Assembly: GCA_947044405.1 (NCBI GenBank)
Contig: CAMRHE010000063.1
Span: forward strand, 5,699,501 to 5,763,500
Reading direction: 5' to 3'
DNA length: 64,000 bases
Origin: Leptodactylus fallax
Lineage: Eukaryota; Chordata; Amphibia; Anura; Leptodactylidae
The notes under the pieces were generated by a model. It worked only from the letters and a program-made list of their open reading frames with translations. It ran no database searches and was not told where the DNA came from. How positions within the stretch are numbered: the first letter of the stretch is position 1; each line of letters begins with the position of its first letter. The position numbers were made by a program, and so were the translations under genes. This document shows, piece after piece, positions 36,640-49,189 of the stretch.

Positions 36640-38460
36640 GACGTAAAATTTGCTGCGCAACTTGTTAAACCAATTTCTGATGTAAATGAGCCTTTAAGGT
36701 GACCCTACATCTTACACACAGCCGTCTAAACCTCCCCCCCCTCCATACATGTGCACTCTTGGTTCGGCTGAGCATGCTTGTCCTTTCAATAGGACAGTGG
36801 CTTATCTGTCTTCAAAACAAAATTATTATGCGTGATAAAATTCCAGGTTAGGTGTCTGATCGCTGGAGGCCTGACCACCAGGTTCCCCAATGATCAGGAA
36901 GACGGGGGACCAAAAGTCCCCCTAAGGCCTGTTTGTAAATGGAGCACCTGTGTGACCGGTGCTCTATTCCCTTTCCATGGAGATTAATCTCCAATATCAC
37001 ACACAGCCCCATAGAAGTGAATGTTTCACCACATATTGGGGAATGCTATCACTTCCTATTTAGTGGGGGTCCAATGGCCAGGACCCCCACAGTCTTCAGA
37101 ATTATTACAATTTTTCCCTGCGTAGTGACTCTTCTAGTCAATAACTTGCATATGTGCCATTCTGGGCTCTAGGAACGCTGTCTTAATAATATATTTCTAA
37201 TATTCAATGCATGTCTTTAAGAGGAATGTGTTACCAAAAATTTTAGTATCACAATAGAAGATAACACCTCTATAGAGCTATAATTACATCTTCTACTGAC
37301 AATAGATGATGTCGCAGTTTATCTCCTCCCCCTCCCTGCACAGATCATGTCTAGAAAACTCTCTCATAGACCTCAGTGAGTCTGCTGCATATGTAGGGGG
37401 TGACTACAGCTGATGCCCCTGGCGTCATGACTATACCCCATGTGAACTTAAAAGTTGATTTGCATATGCTTAAAAAATTATTTCTCTGAATTTACACAGT
37501 GCTAAGAAAGGCCCCTACACTACGGTATTGGTGCTTGTGGAGTGATTAATTTGCGTGTAAAATCCCTTTAATGCCTTCACTGGTCTGTGGCTATAAATAT
37601 ACCAATTTTCACACAGGCCGCTTAGGCAGATAGAGGCTGTCCCTTCCTGATATTTGTAGCTCACTTGTTGGCTTTGCTGTATAGGTTGGGAAAGAATGAG
37701 GAGAATCATCTTGGTACTGTTAGAGGGTGGACCAGCTGTACTGAATACCCGGAGGCCTAGCTGGAGAAGGGGAAAAACCCCACCAGTTCTGATTAATATC
37801 AACCAAATTCAATCATTATTGTAGATGTAAAATTTTTGTTTGTCATAGATGGTGATTGACAGGTAGTACTAAGGGATAGAAAGCTAAAGGGTTAAACTGC
37901 ACAGTTTTAGGATTCAGCAAATGGTGAGATGGTATCTTATGTGCAGTTTAGAAAATATCAATTTACAATGTCTATGAAGAGACGACGGACAAAGGGGACG
38001 GAGGGCAGAGAGAAAAATTAGACTGGCTACAGCATCTAGTGAGTCATTTCTCTCACGGCAGAGCTGGATGAATATTCACCTGATAATCCAGGAAACTGTC
38101 ACTGTATATGGCAGATAGTGGCGGCTGCTGCATTTTTCTCTTTTCATAGGATCCAGCAGGTAACTACCGCTATATACTTACTGATCCACGGTCTTGCTCA
38201 TGGCTGCCTCCACTTCCCCTTCAGCCCCCCAGAGGGCCCCACATGACTTTGCTGACACTATTCAGCATGGTCCACGGGACCTCCTGGAGACTGAAAGGGA
38301 AGCGAAGACTGAGGGAGCAGGGATCGGCAAGTACATAGCGGCCGTTATACGTTGGAGTAATCTAGCAGGTAGAGACCTAAAGGTAGAGGTCCGAGGTCCT
38401 GACTGTGGAAGGGGGGGGGCGGTGGCATGGTGTGGCTGTAAAGGGGACAGCAAACTCTAT
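36640..38460. other. Intergenic DNA without recognised genes
   Basis: This is the start of the gene-poor part after PWP1. Short diverged repeats are present (for example GTCTGATCGCTGG near 36855, and a GTCAATCACCATC region near 37850). I find no exon with domain or splice support. Confidence 0.4.
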
Positions 38461-38461
38461 G

Positions 38462-38640
38462 GGGTCCTATAATTAGGCAATATACTGTGTGGGGCCAATA
38501 TAGAGCGTGTTACACCATGTAGGGGCCAGTAAATAGGGCATGATACCATGTGGGGGCTATTAAAGGGAGCATTATACCGTGTGGGGGCCAGTAAAGGGGT
38601 GTACTATACAGTGTGGTGGCCGGGGGTGGGGACTGCAGTC
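38462..38640. repeat. Short tandem array, about 35-bp unit
   Basis: Four to five units of the type ATTATACCGTGTGGGGGCCA occur. They are related to the arrays at 13943-14718 and 63480-64000. Confidence 0.7.
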
Positions 38641-39269
38641 TAAAGTTTGCTTGTTACACCCCTGATTGCAGAGGGGTTTCTTAACTCTCTGCCACCAGGA
38701 GCTATCCTCCTCCTCTTCCTCCTTCTTTCCCTCTCCATAGACTTCTATTGCCTGCTGCTTAAAGCTGAACAGACTTCCGTGTATGGATTCGATGTGGAGA
38801 AAAAGGAAGGAAATAAGTGAAGAAACTGGCTTTTTTTTTTTCTTTAATAAAATTTATTACAAAAATCTATCACTAGTGAAATTTTATTAAAAAAAAAAAG
38901 TTTGAAATCTTTAGGTGTATTTCGATTTTTATTTTATTTTTTTATTTGTGGGGGAAATAAGACCCAAAACAGTAGTGGTAAGGGGGAGGGGGAGGTGAGG
39001 ATTTATATTGATCTTTGATATTTTTTGGATATTAATATTTGTATGCTATATTTTTTATTAGAAATAATTTTTATTTTTTTCAATAAAATTATTTTAAAAG
39101 TTAAAAAAAAAATACACTATACATAAAAATTCTGATGCTGTATGCCACTTCCTGCTGCCACTCTCCACAGGAGGGCGCTACTCTATAGACTTCATGCCAT
39201 TGAGAAGCAATATATATATATTTCACCTTATACACTAACAAACAATACACGGCCGCCATGGAACACAAT

Positions 39270-39580
39270 CCAACTGAATGGCGACTGAATTATTAATAGA
39301 ACTATAACTTTGGCTAAATACTAATTTAGTCCGGGCTCTTCCGCACGCCGTAATTATAATAATTAATGGAAGTCCTATTAATTCTGCAGGGAAATTTTGC
39401 GCATAAATATTACATCGGCCTCCTAATGCGCAGCGTGTTTTATGCTTTTTCTGCTTTGTGTGCCGGAGTCTTTGTTGCGCTGTTAACCCTGCAATTCTGA
39501 GAGGGGTAATTATTTATTAAAAGTGGCTGATGGTGATTATACTAATGAGGTACAAGGGTCGAGATGCATTTAGAAGGAGA
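39270..39580. other. Non-repetitive island, possible regulatory sequence
   Basis: An AT-balanced stretch with homeodomain-like TAATTA strings (GTAATTATAATAATTAATGG) and no match to the repeats listed here. It is a candidate conserved non-coding element only because it differs from its repeat-filled surroundings. Confidence 0.3.
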
Positions 39581-39837
39581 TTTGCTGACACACGAGCAGA
39601 CTCTTATGGGGCCCGGGGGTTTATTGGGAAGATTTTTATATATGGCTTGAAGTTTTTAGAGTTTGAGAAGAAATGCTAATGGAAAGTTGTCTGGTAACTT
39701 TGTGTATATCACACACCTGCGACACCAAGAAGGAAAAAGTCTTGGAGTTCTGGAACTGCCAGGGTGTATAGACATGGTAATGAGATGCAAATGAGGAACA
39801 AATGGAAACAAAATATTCAAAAAAATCTTGATTTGTT

Positions 39838-40140
39838 CAGTATCGAGTATAAGCGCCACGTATAGAAATCCCAGCACCTAGACAGCATGGAAGGCCATCG
39901 ATGAGGCCATCACTAGTTGGGGAACGTTGTAACACGCCGAGTGCATACTTGAGTATGCAAATCATCAAGATTGGCCACTTGGGGCGCTTTTTTTTTTTTT
40001 TTTTTTTTTTTTTGCCATTGATGACCGATGAGGTCCCCAATGTGCTCGATGGGAGACAAGTCTGGAGACATTGCAGCCATGACAGGCCACGCAGGCTGTT
40101 CACAGTAGAAGGAGCAATATGTGGTCTAGTGGTGTTATGG
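39838..40140 (-). pseudogene. Tc1/mariner transposase fragment (C-terminal part), family 1
   Basis: On the minus strand, frames shifted by indels read RPHIAPST, then MSPDLSPIEHIGDLIG (near 40030-40085), then VANLDDLHTQVCT, then MASS-type tail sequence. SPDLSPIEH.WD.IG is the block around the third catalytic acidic residue of Tc1-like DDE transposases. A T run of about 28 bases (39988-40014) and several indels break it, so it is dead. Confidence 0.75.
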
Positions 40141-40238
40141 CTCTTGGGACACTTTGGAGGAATGGTTCCGTATTATAGCTCTGCATCTACTGATCCTAAC
40201 ATCGAGCATCATAAATCAGTATAATGCTCTAAAGTTCA

Positions 40239-40540
40239 GGTTAGTAGACCCGCGGTCAGGCCACGGCCTGGTTAGTAGACCCGCGGTCAGGCCACGGCCT
40301 GGTTAGTAGACCCACTGTTGGGCCACGGCCTGGTTAGTAGACCCACGGTTGGGCCATGGCCCGGTTAGTAGGGTTACGGCCCGGTTAGTAGGGTCACGGC
40401 CCGGTTAGTAGGGCCACGGTCCGGTTAGTAAACCCACGGTCGGGCCACGGCCCGGTTAGTAGACCCATGGTCGGGCCACGGCCCGGTTAGTAGACCCACG
40501 GTCCGGCTACGGTCAGGTTCGTAGACCTACGGTCAGGCCA
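40239..40540. repeat. CG-rich minisatellite, about 31-bp unit
   Basis: About ten units of GGTTAGTAGACCCACGGTCG plus GGCCACGGCC, with three shortened units of about 21 bp in the middle. It starts immediately after the Tc1 remnant. It contains many CpG sites, unlike the flanks. Confidence 0.9.
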
Positions 40541-41419
40541 TAATGCAGAGCTGCAATACAAAGACTCACTTACAGAGACAACACATTCATCTTGGTGGCC
40601 CGAAGCGCTGTCATCTTCTATGAATGTTATACAGAGAAAGGAAAACTTGTGTGTTCCTTCATTGTGCTGGGATCGAAAATCTGCAAATATTGACCATGGC
40701 AGTCGATCCCTTTCTTAAACTAATAAATGGGTGTCAGCTCCACTGGAGGCGGGCATATATTGTATATCTTTTGGCTAGTAAAAATTGGGACATTTAAGTC
40801 CAGGACCCCGCGCAACCCACCTGGGATGGTGATGATCTATCCTATAGGTCATATATTTAACTCCTAGAAGACCCCTTTAATAGTTCAGCTATTGTCCTCA
40901 GTCCTATAGATGCTGAATGGATGGGTAGCCCACATGTGGAGATCAATAGGGGCCCCAGTGATCAGACACGTTTCAGCTATGTTGTGGATAGGTGCAAATT
41001 TGTGATTCTGGCACCTTTAACAATTTTTAATTTTTCTTTCCATTTTTCCCTTCCTGTCCTGCCACGACCCTTTTCTTTTTCAGTATTGCAGTTCTGTATA
41101 AAAGGGCTTGTTTTTTGCAAGGCCATTTATATTTTTTGATTCTACCATATAATGTATTGCGTAATGGAGAAAAAAAATTATTTGTAGGGTGGCATAAAAA
41201 ATAACACACAATGATGGGGCCGTGCACCATAAATGTTGCCGCAAATGTAGACGGAAAAGTGTCGGACTTTATTGATAACTACGCCCCATAGTCTATGTCA
41301 ATTTAGATGTCTGATATTTTTTCTTCGGAGGTCAGAAATCTCCCTTCACCCCCAATCTGTATGCGCTGTACAGTATCTGCTGTAGTGATTTACAATACGC
41401 CAGAAAACTCGATAATTGG

Positions 41420-41640
41420 TGGTTTTTTTTTCCCGCAGACTTGACGACATCCGTTCATTTAAGCCTCGGATCTAATGAATTAAATGAAAACTGCAAAGTT
41501 GTAAATGAAGCCGCAGATGGCGCCGTAACATTTGGAGACGGCGACTATACACAAAACTGCAATCAGAGGAACGCGGCGAAGGAAAATCTCCCTAATTGGA
41601 ATCTACAATTTGCTCCCCTTGTGAAACACTGACCTGTTAC
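41420..41640. other. Non-repetitive island
   Basis: It includes a 63-codon open frame (41441-41632) without family resemblance. The sequence (for example GAATTAAATGAAAACTGC) is free of the repeats listed here. A regulatory element is as likely as chance. I see no acceptor/donor pair with supporting homology. Confidence 0.25.
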
Positions 41641-42054
41641 TTCCCCACAATGGACGCCTGACGATAGATTAAGCTAAAAAGAAAATTGCCGCTTTTGAGC
41701 AAAAATTTACAACTTTCCACAGTAAGAACCTTCATAAAATCCTCAGTACATGTGTAATGACTCTTCTCCTGCTGTGTCAGCTTATCCTAACCTGCTTACT
41801 TGTCATGCCTGCATCTTCTCTTAGAACTTGGCTTTGTACCGTTCCTCTATTATTCCTCCTGGAAATGTATAAATAAATAAACCGACAACTGGGTGTTACC
41901 AGTAGGAGATGGGTCATAACGAGCCTGGTTTGTTACAAATTTTCGCCAAACTGAAATTTTCACCATCCAAGAGTCTCTTCAGACCCTGGAGTATAATAAG
42001 AAGAGGCCCAGGCGAGGTGCAGAAAAATAATGAACACAACTTGATACTCACCTT

Positions 42055-42190
42055 CAGAGGTGTAACTTGACGCTCCTGCGCCCCACTGCAAAATGTTTAA
42101 TGGGGCCCCTAGCTACAGTGTGCCATTTACAATAGAGGTATATTTTACGTGGCAGAGGGACCATAGGGGCCCCCTATAGCTACACCCCTG
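42055..42190. mobile_element. hAT-like MITE, family B, with exact 8-bp duplication
   Basis: It runs from CAGAGGTGTAACTTGACGC to ATAGCTACACCCCTG. CTCACCTT occurs on both sides (42047-42054 and 42191-42198). The CAGAGGTGTAAC / CAGGGGTGTAGC termini and 8-bp duplication fit hAT. Diverged relatives lie near 11965, 24610, 42281, 44438, 46060 and 58550. Confidence 0.85.
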
Positions 42191-42280
42191 CTCACCTTCC
42201 CTCACCTCTCTCGGGTTCCCTGTCACATCTGCATCCTGGTTAATGTCGGTGGCCCCAGAGGACTGCCGAGACCTGCGATC

Positions 42281-42468
42281 AGGGGTGTAGCAATAGTAAT
42301 AGCGGGTGCTGGGATAGCAATCGCTACCAGGCCCTCGAAGCTGAGGGAGCCCCAAAGGTCTCATTACAGCCTAATAAGACATCAGTATTATATGGAGCAC
42401 ATGGTAAGTGGGGTCCCTGTTACAGATTTTTAATCGGGGGCCCAGAAGCATCTAGTTAAGCCTCTGCC
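42281..42468. mobile_element. hAT-like MITE, family B (second copy, opposite orientation)
   Basis: It starts CAGGGGTGTAGCAATAGT and ends near AGTTAAGCCTCTG. The flanking 8-mers are only partly alike. Interior sequence is related to other family copies (GGGGGCCCAGAAGC). Confidence 0.55.
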
Positions 42469-43175
42469 TATGGTTAGGCCTCAGTGGTTACTTGGGATAC
42501 ATCAACATCGTGAGTATAATCATGATTAAAACTGGTGGCCTATCTACCTACCACCAGGTTTGGGGCCCCTAAACCAGCAGCAGATCCTTATGCTGCTGGG
42601 GTTCAGAACCTCAAACCAGTCAGTGACATAGTGAAGTGATGTGTGCGATCTCCGACTCCAATCTGTGTGGCGCATGCGCCGGGAGCTGTCAGAGAACAGC
42701 CATGACTCTTGTCTGCCAGACTTAAAGAGGTTATCCTATCCTTAGAATAGACCAGGTCTGACACCTGGGACCCCTGCAGATCAGCTGTACAGAAAGCATC
42801 GGTAATGTATACATACCACGAGTTGCGCTGCTCTCTTGCCGTAGCGACGAGTGTAAGTACTGCAGCGCTGTCCTATTAAAGTCTATGAAGCATCTATAGT
42901 CGCCGCTATCATTTGTATGGTGAGTGAGCAGCGCTGTGCTGTCTTGGTACCCATGTGTCAGACCCCCGCAGATCTAATATTGATGGCCAATCCTTAGGAA
43001 TAGTAAAAAGTACCCTATTTATAAATGGTACACTAAAATAGACTTGTCAGGAAAATTGACGGACTTGCTTTAACAATAACGCTTTAGTATACAAGGTAGT
43101 AGCTTCATTGTACAAAACTATTAAAGGTTAGAGGCTCTCTAAGATTAGAAAGAACACGGTTGATATCTCACCAAA

Positions 43176-43360
43176 TTAAAGGGAATGTTGATTTTTTTTC
43201 CAGAACAGCGCCCCTCTTTTCCATAGGCTGTGTCAAGTATTACAGCTGAGCCTCTTTTGTGTCAATGGAGCTGAGCTGCAATACCAGACACAACCTATAC
43301 CCTAGAGTGGCACTGTTTCTGGAAAAACCAACATTCCCTTTTTTCAGACAATCCCTTTAA
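43176..43360. mobile_element. TTAA-flanked inverted-repeat MITE, second subtype
   Basis: TTAAAGGGAATGTTGATTTT and its complement AAAAACCAACATTCCCTTTT form the arms. The outer TTAA copies are at 43176-43179 and 43357-43360. Inner arms carry CCAGAACAGCGCC and GGCACTGTTTCTGG. The centre has CAATGGAGCTGAGCTGCAAT. Confidence 0.65.
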
Positions 43361-44437
43361 TTTAGCAAGAGCTCTATTACATTTAATACATTTCATCTCT
43401 AGGGTTGAAATAAGCCATTTACAGCACAATAAACAAGCTAGAAGGATCGTCGCCTTCGCTTTGTTCTCGCTAATTTTTTTTCACAAAACACTTGCTGGCT
43501 TAAATTAAGGAAAATGGCAGCTCGCCTTATCCAGTCTGACATTTCCCTTAGCGGTGTCATGGTGGGCCTTTACAGGCTGTTATCTCTAAGTACCGGCTGC
43601 CACGCTCCGCGGTCATGCTCTGTCATGGCACCTCTGATCTCCTAAGTATGTCATTTTCTGCCTGCACAGATACGACTAATTCCCACCATGAAGCTTTACA
43701 CGGCCATCACAATGTCTGCTCCTGTATATACTATATGGTAACGTACGGCCTGCGTTTCTGCAGACTTCTTGTTCCCTCAGCCAGTCAGGAGGAGACGACA
43801 TGGCAGAACCTATATGGTGTCTCCATGGGGCTGTTTAAGTCCTACCCTAGGCCCGTCCCCAAATAGGGTGGGAAGGTTTTTGTAAGCCACACCCCTTTCC
43901 AGATCCAATTTACCGGGATTGTTTCTGCCAATTTGGGACAGTTGATCTAGACCAGAGGTGTAACATAAAGCTCCCGGACCCCAATGAAAAATTTGTACCA
44001 GGGCTCCAACTATAATGTATTGTTTAGAGTACCGGACTCCTCACATTGGGAAAAAGACACCCCTAATGCTCCCAGGCCCGGATTCGACCACACATGCTCA
44101 TACCTCTCAACTTTCAAAGGACTGAAAGAGGAACAGATTGTCAACACATAGAGGGGAATTTACTTATATTAAGCCCCACCCATTTCCACTATGGCTCCGC
44201 CTATTTCCTATGCATTTCTCTTGTGCCCCCACACAATATAATGCCCCTATAGTGACCCTAACATGGTATGCCACTAAAGTATAATGTCTCCCTCCAGTTG
44301 CCCTCACAGTATACAGGCCCCCTGCAGTTGCCCTCGCAGTGTATATAGCGCCCTCTAGCTGTTCACAGTATAATGGATCAAACACACACAAACACTAATA
44401 CTCACCTCAACCCGTTCCCAACACTTCAGGAAGCAGC

Positions 44438-44607
44438 CAGAGGCATAACATGAAGCTCCTGGGCCCCAGTGCAAAATCTGTAATGGGGCCCCTACCTACT
44501 TTATTTCATTTGGAATATATTTATTTCATTTGGTATATTTCATATGTCACAGGGTCCCCTCAGGGTCCAGGGCTGCAATGGCTGTACTCCCTATAGCTAT
44601 GCCCCTG
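44438..44607. mobile_element. hAT-like MITE, family B (third copy)
   Basis: It runs from CAGAGGCATAACATGAAGC to TATAGCTATGCCCCTG. The flanking 8-mers GAAGCAGC and GGAGCAGC agree at seven of eight positions, consistent with a decayed hAT duplication. Confidence 0.78.
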
Positions 44608-47180
44608 GGAGCAGCAGGTGCAATATATGTGACATCAGTACATTGCACCTATTGCTCCAAAGAGAGGGGCCAAATGGTGAAGCAGGAAGCAGATGGCTTA
44701 CTGCCTCACCACTGACCATTGTAGTCAACTCAGGACAGACCTCCATACCAACTGGGACAGGAGCTGTAAACCGGGACTGTCCCACTGAATCTGGGATGGT
44801 TGGGAGGTATGCATGACATTACGCCCCTGCCTGGAGCTGCTCATACATAACATGACAACCACTCTGAGGGGTGTCTCATGGTACCCAAAATGAGAGTGTG
44901 AGTTAACCCTAAAGAGAACACAGAGCTCATCTCAAGTCCATGTCAGGGCCAGTTGTCTTGCCTCAGCTTCCTCCACCACCTGACAGACTATGAAGGCAGG
45001 GCCGCCATCAGGACAGTACGGATCCTACTGGGGTCAGGGCCCAGTCACATCTCAATGGAAAGGGTGCCCCGAATCCACAATGGTGACGTCACCAGGGGTA
45101 CACCTGAGTTGCCAGAATTCACCACTCTGAAGTTGCTGGGGGGGGTCCCTCATATTTTTAAAGTTTTTCAAAAGTTTGTCCCATGACCATCTGTGTGGCC
45201 CCTTGGCCGGCAGACACCCAACTGAGCTAGAGAACTGTTCTCAATTCAATACTCTGAATAAAAGCCTCAATAGTATTTTTCAGAAAACGTGACTGTATGG
45301 GGCCCTAAAAATATGGCAAAAGATGTCTAAATGGCGTCCATCACTACGAGGACAGTGCAACCAAGTCGTCCGCTAACTGAGCGTCACTGAGGTAGAAGTT
45401 GTCCACCCAAGGACTAGTTGAAGGGTTTTTTTCTGGCCTCAAATGCATTTTTTTTACTGATATGGATAGGTCATCAGTATCTGATCTGTGGGGGCCCAAC
45501 AGCCAAACCCTGCACAGATCAGCTGATCCAACTGCCTCTGGGTGTCAGAAGCGGCTAGTCAATGGGGCACAGTAGTGGAGCTGTTCCCTGGCACCATCAC
45601 CAAACAGAGATTTTTTTTGGTGTAAAATAGTCGTAAATCAGCAATTTGCGACTAGAGATGGCCAAACACCTGAAGATTTATTTTGTTTCGGATTCGGATC
45701 ATGAACAGGAAGTGACATTATTATACTGTGAGTTCTCTTCTGATCCCAAAGTATAATAGGTGGGGGCTCAGGGGAGGTGGCAAAAATAAACACATTTTTA
45801 CTTTTCCTAACTTCTTCTCCTCGCAGCGTCCGTCGTCTTTCTGGTTCTTCTTCCAGCCTCCTGGGTGACGTCATGTGTCTCTTGGTTAGCGATCACATGG
45901 GGCGAGCCAAGTGTTATGACCCCCATAGTTTCACTTCTGATTCATGGGTGATGAACCCCCAAAGTTTTGGGTTGGAGGCAAAACTTTTGGAAAATTTGGG
46001 TCGAGTTTGGTTCCATCCAAACCAGTTCTCTCATCTCTACAGATGACCTATCCATAGGATAGTTATAGGGGGTGCAGAGGTAGCATTTGCTCCCAGGCCA
46101 TGGTCCCTAAGGTGGCCCCAAAGATTTTTCTGCCCTACAAAATATAGAAAGATTCTAAAGGGCAGAAGGGGCCCCGTTTCAGATTTTGAATTGGGGCCCA
46201 GGAGGTCCAAGTTACACCTGACCCCGCACAGATCAGCTGATCTGACTGCCATCTTTGCACTGTGGGGCTATGACCGGCACCACATTCATCATCATTTATG
46301 CCAAAAAAGTAGCGTAAATAATGGCAAAAGCCCCATTATGAATTGGCACATGGGATATAAAGACTGGCGTACAACATGCGAACCCCTCAATCCGATTTCT
46401 ACCAAAGACCACAGATCAACAAGATAGCAGTGGTGATAAGTATGAGCGATATCTGTATGGAGGCACTCTATGGCGGTAGTATTATTCTCAAATATTCCGG
46501 AAGTCTATGCATCTTGTGTGATGTGAACAGAGCCTTATCAGAAGTCACTGCAGATAATCTGCGCCTTTTCTTCAATGCCTACTGTGACCACTAGATGGGG
46601 CTCTTGTAGTTCACCTAATTTTTTTCGTGATGGGAGCAGTAAGATGGTTTTTTTCTTTATTTTTCAGCTATATTCTGATTAATTATGTGTTTATGTGCTG
46701 CGACTATCCTCGCTGAAGTATTATTTTTATTTGTAAAAGGTGCTCATGTGGGACATTACCTGAGCACCGCATTACCGATTTGCATTTAAATACAGTATTT
46801 ATCAAGCATACAATCTGACAGGATCGGTTTAACAAATCCGACCATTGGGGGTTTCATTTCCAAAGAATCTGTAATTACATCCCTCAATGGACGCAAACAA
46901 ACCGCTATCCGAAATGTTTCCGCTGACGTTACATCCAGCCTGACACCAGATTAATGATTGTGATGTGAAGACAAGACATTTTATTTAATACTGTTAGCGC
47001 GATCATTTACAGGTTATTTACCCTCAAAATAAAATAAAAAATCATGCAAATGTAAGATTCCCAGAGTCGTCCTCTAGTACGAAGCGTTTAACATTCCATT
47101 TCATCACTTCTGATAGGACATGTGGGCTGACAACCGGTAATGGCAGCCATTATGGTGTATACAGGGGTTGTCACCTGGTC
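44608..47180. other. Intergenic DNA, repeats and one unique block
   Basis: Diverged repeat fragments fill most of 44608-46620 (for example a family B remnant near 46060-46220). About 46660-47060 appears single-copy, with ACATTACCTGAGCACCGC and several TAAT strings. No exon is recognised. Confidence 0.4.
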
Positions 47181-47183
47181 TAA

Positions 47184-48045
47184 GGGTCTGTATTAGTTTA
47201 GGGGGTCTGGTCTGGGGTCTGTATTAGTTTAGGAGTTCTGGTCTGGGGTCTGTATTAGTTTAGGGGTCTGGTCTGAGGTCTGTATTAGTTTAGGGCTCTA
47301 ATCTGGGGTCTGTATTAGTTTAGAGGGTTTGGTCTGAGGTCTATTAGTTTAGAGGTCTGGTCTGGGGTCTGTATTAGTTTAGGGGTCTGGTCTGGGGTCT
47401 GTATTAGTTTAGAGGGTTTGGTCTGAGGTCTGTATTAGTTTAGGAGGTCTGGTCTGGGGTCTGTATTAGTTTAGGGGTCTGGTCTGGGGTCTGTATTAGT
47501 TTAGAGGGTTTGGTCTGATTGTCTGTATTAGTTTAGGAGGTCTGGTCTGGGGTCTGTATTAGTTTAGGAGGTCTGGTCTGGGGTCTGTATTACTTTAGGG
47601 GGTCTTGTCTGGGGTCTGTAATAGTTTAGGAGGTCTGGTCCGGGATCTGTATTAGTTTAGGGCTCTGATCTGGGGTCTGTATTAGTTTAGGGCTCTGGTC
47701 TGGGGTCTGTATTAGTTTAGGAGGTCTGGTCTGGGGTCTGTATTACTTTAGGAGGTCTGGTCTGGGGTCTGTATTAGTTTAGGGCTCTGATCTGGGGTCT
47801 GTATTAGTTTAAGAGGTCTGGTCTGGGGTCTTTATTAGTTTAGGGGGTCTGGTCTGGGGTTTGTATTAGTTTAGAGGTCTGGTCTGGGGTCTGTATTAGT
47901 TTAGGGCTCTGATCTGGGGTCTGTATTAGTTTAGAGGTCTGGTCTGGGGTCTGTATTAGTTTAGGGCTCTGATCTGGGGTCTGTATTAGTTTAGGGCTCT
48001 GGTCTGGGGTCTGTATTAGTTTAGAGGTATGGTCTGGTGTCTGTG
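47184..48045. repeat. Minisatellite, 30-bp unit, left block (about 28 copies)
   Basis: The unit is TCTGTATTAGTTTAGGGGTC plus TGGTCTGGGG with 29-31-bp variants. A minus-strand frame encodes repeated SKLIQTPDQ, which is a by-product. Many units contain TTAGGGG, which is telomere-like, and runs of three or four G. Confidence 0.95.
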
Positions 48046-49189
48046 CGGTGACCAGTTGGAAGGTAACGCTGCAGTCTGGGGTGCTGGAGTGCATTTAGCG
48101 AGGACTTGTCACTGGGGTCTCTGGGCTTGAGGGCGCAGAGCTGGGGTCTGATCCTAGGTTACCACCAGTGGTACCGGTGCTGAGGGGTCTGTACAAGTGT
48201 TGGTGGGGATTGGTCCCCTGGGGCGCTTCTGTATTAGTGTGCCGACTGGTGGTCTGGTCTGGGGCCCCTGATTAGTTTTGGAGGTCAGAGTCTGGACACA
48301 GAAACAGTTGTAGGGGTCTGGTACTGGGGTCTGCATGGGTGTGGAGGCACAAATGCTTAAACAGTTTCTTCAATACAAAACAATGGGGTCCGTCCTGGTG
48401 ACACAGCAAAGGTCTGGGGTGCAGGGTATGACTTGATGAAAGGTCTGGTCCTGGGCCCTTGTACTTCAGTGTTAGAGGTCAAGTGCGTCTGGGGTCTGTA
48501 TTTGGCATATAGGAGGATGCCGGCCATGGGTCTAGTACATAATATTCCCCAGGGCTCGGTATGGGGTCCTGATAGCTCAGAGTTTAGGGGTGCAATAGTC
48601 TGGGTGGCAGGATTATTCCAGAGGTCTGGCCTTGGCCCCTGGATCCTGTGATACTAGCTATAGAGCACGTGTTCCAGAATGTTCTCTCCACAGTCTCAGG
48701 CTGCAAGATAATGGTGTCTTGACTTCCTTTAGGGCGATGGCTAGGGGTCAGACAGGGGACAGGATCTGTCTGAATAGCTGGGGTATGTCAGCTCTCCAAC
48801 CTTCCTGGGCCTGTACTAGGACTTGAGATTCCTGGCACTAAACTCACTGCTTTCTTCACAGGACATCACACTTAGTCTCCTCACCGCCTCCTCCTAATAC
48901 TCCATGGGTCTAACTCCTCACGGGCAGGACCTTCCTGCAGGGGTGTTACCATGGGGAGCCTGGGGTCAGCTGTACTCCTCCCCTTTTCCCAGGGGCAATG
49001 TCCTCCGGTCTGGACATTTGGTTACTATTCAGTCCTATGGGAGGTGTAATGCATGTGTGAGGCTCACTAGGTGGCGCTGTGTTAGTGTGAGACTCTGGAC
49101 CCCCTGCTATTGTCACAGGCTATGAGCAACAGGAAATAATACAATGCCAGAGTCACCCTCAGCCCAGCCATAGCCAGCTCTGGGATGCC
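48046..49189. other. Segment between the two blocks of the 30-bp array
   Basis: Mostly unlike the array, but with scattered GGTCTGGTCTGGGGC and GGGGTCTG pieces, especially at 48120-48560. It is either a strongly degenerated part of the array or older sequence into which the array has spread. No coding frame with support. Confidence 0.45.

Noticed and set aside
47840..48094. Minus-strand frame with repeated TPDQ peptides
   Set aside because: Translation of the 30-bp minisatellite; not a protein gene.
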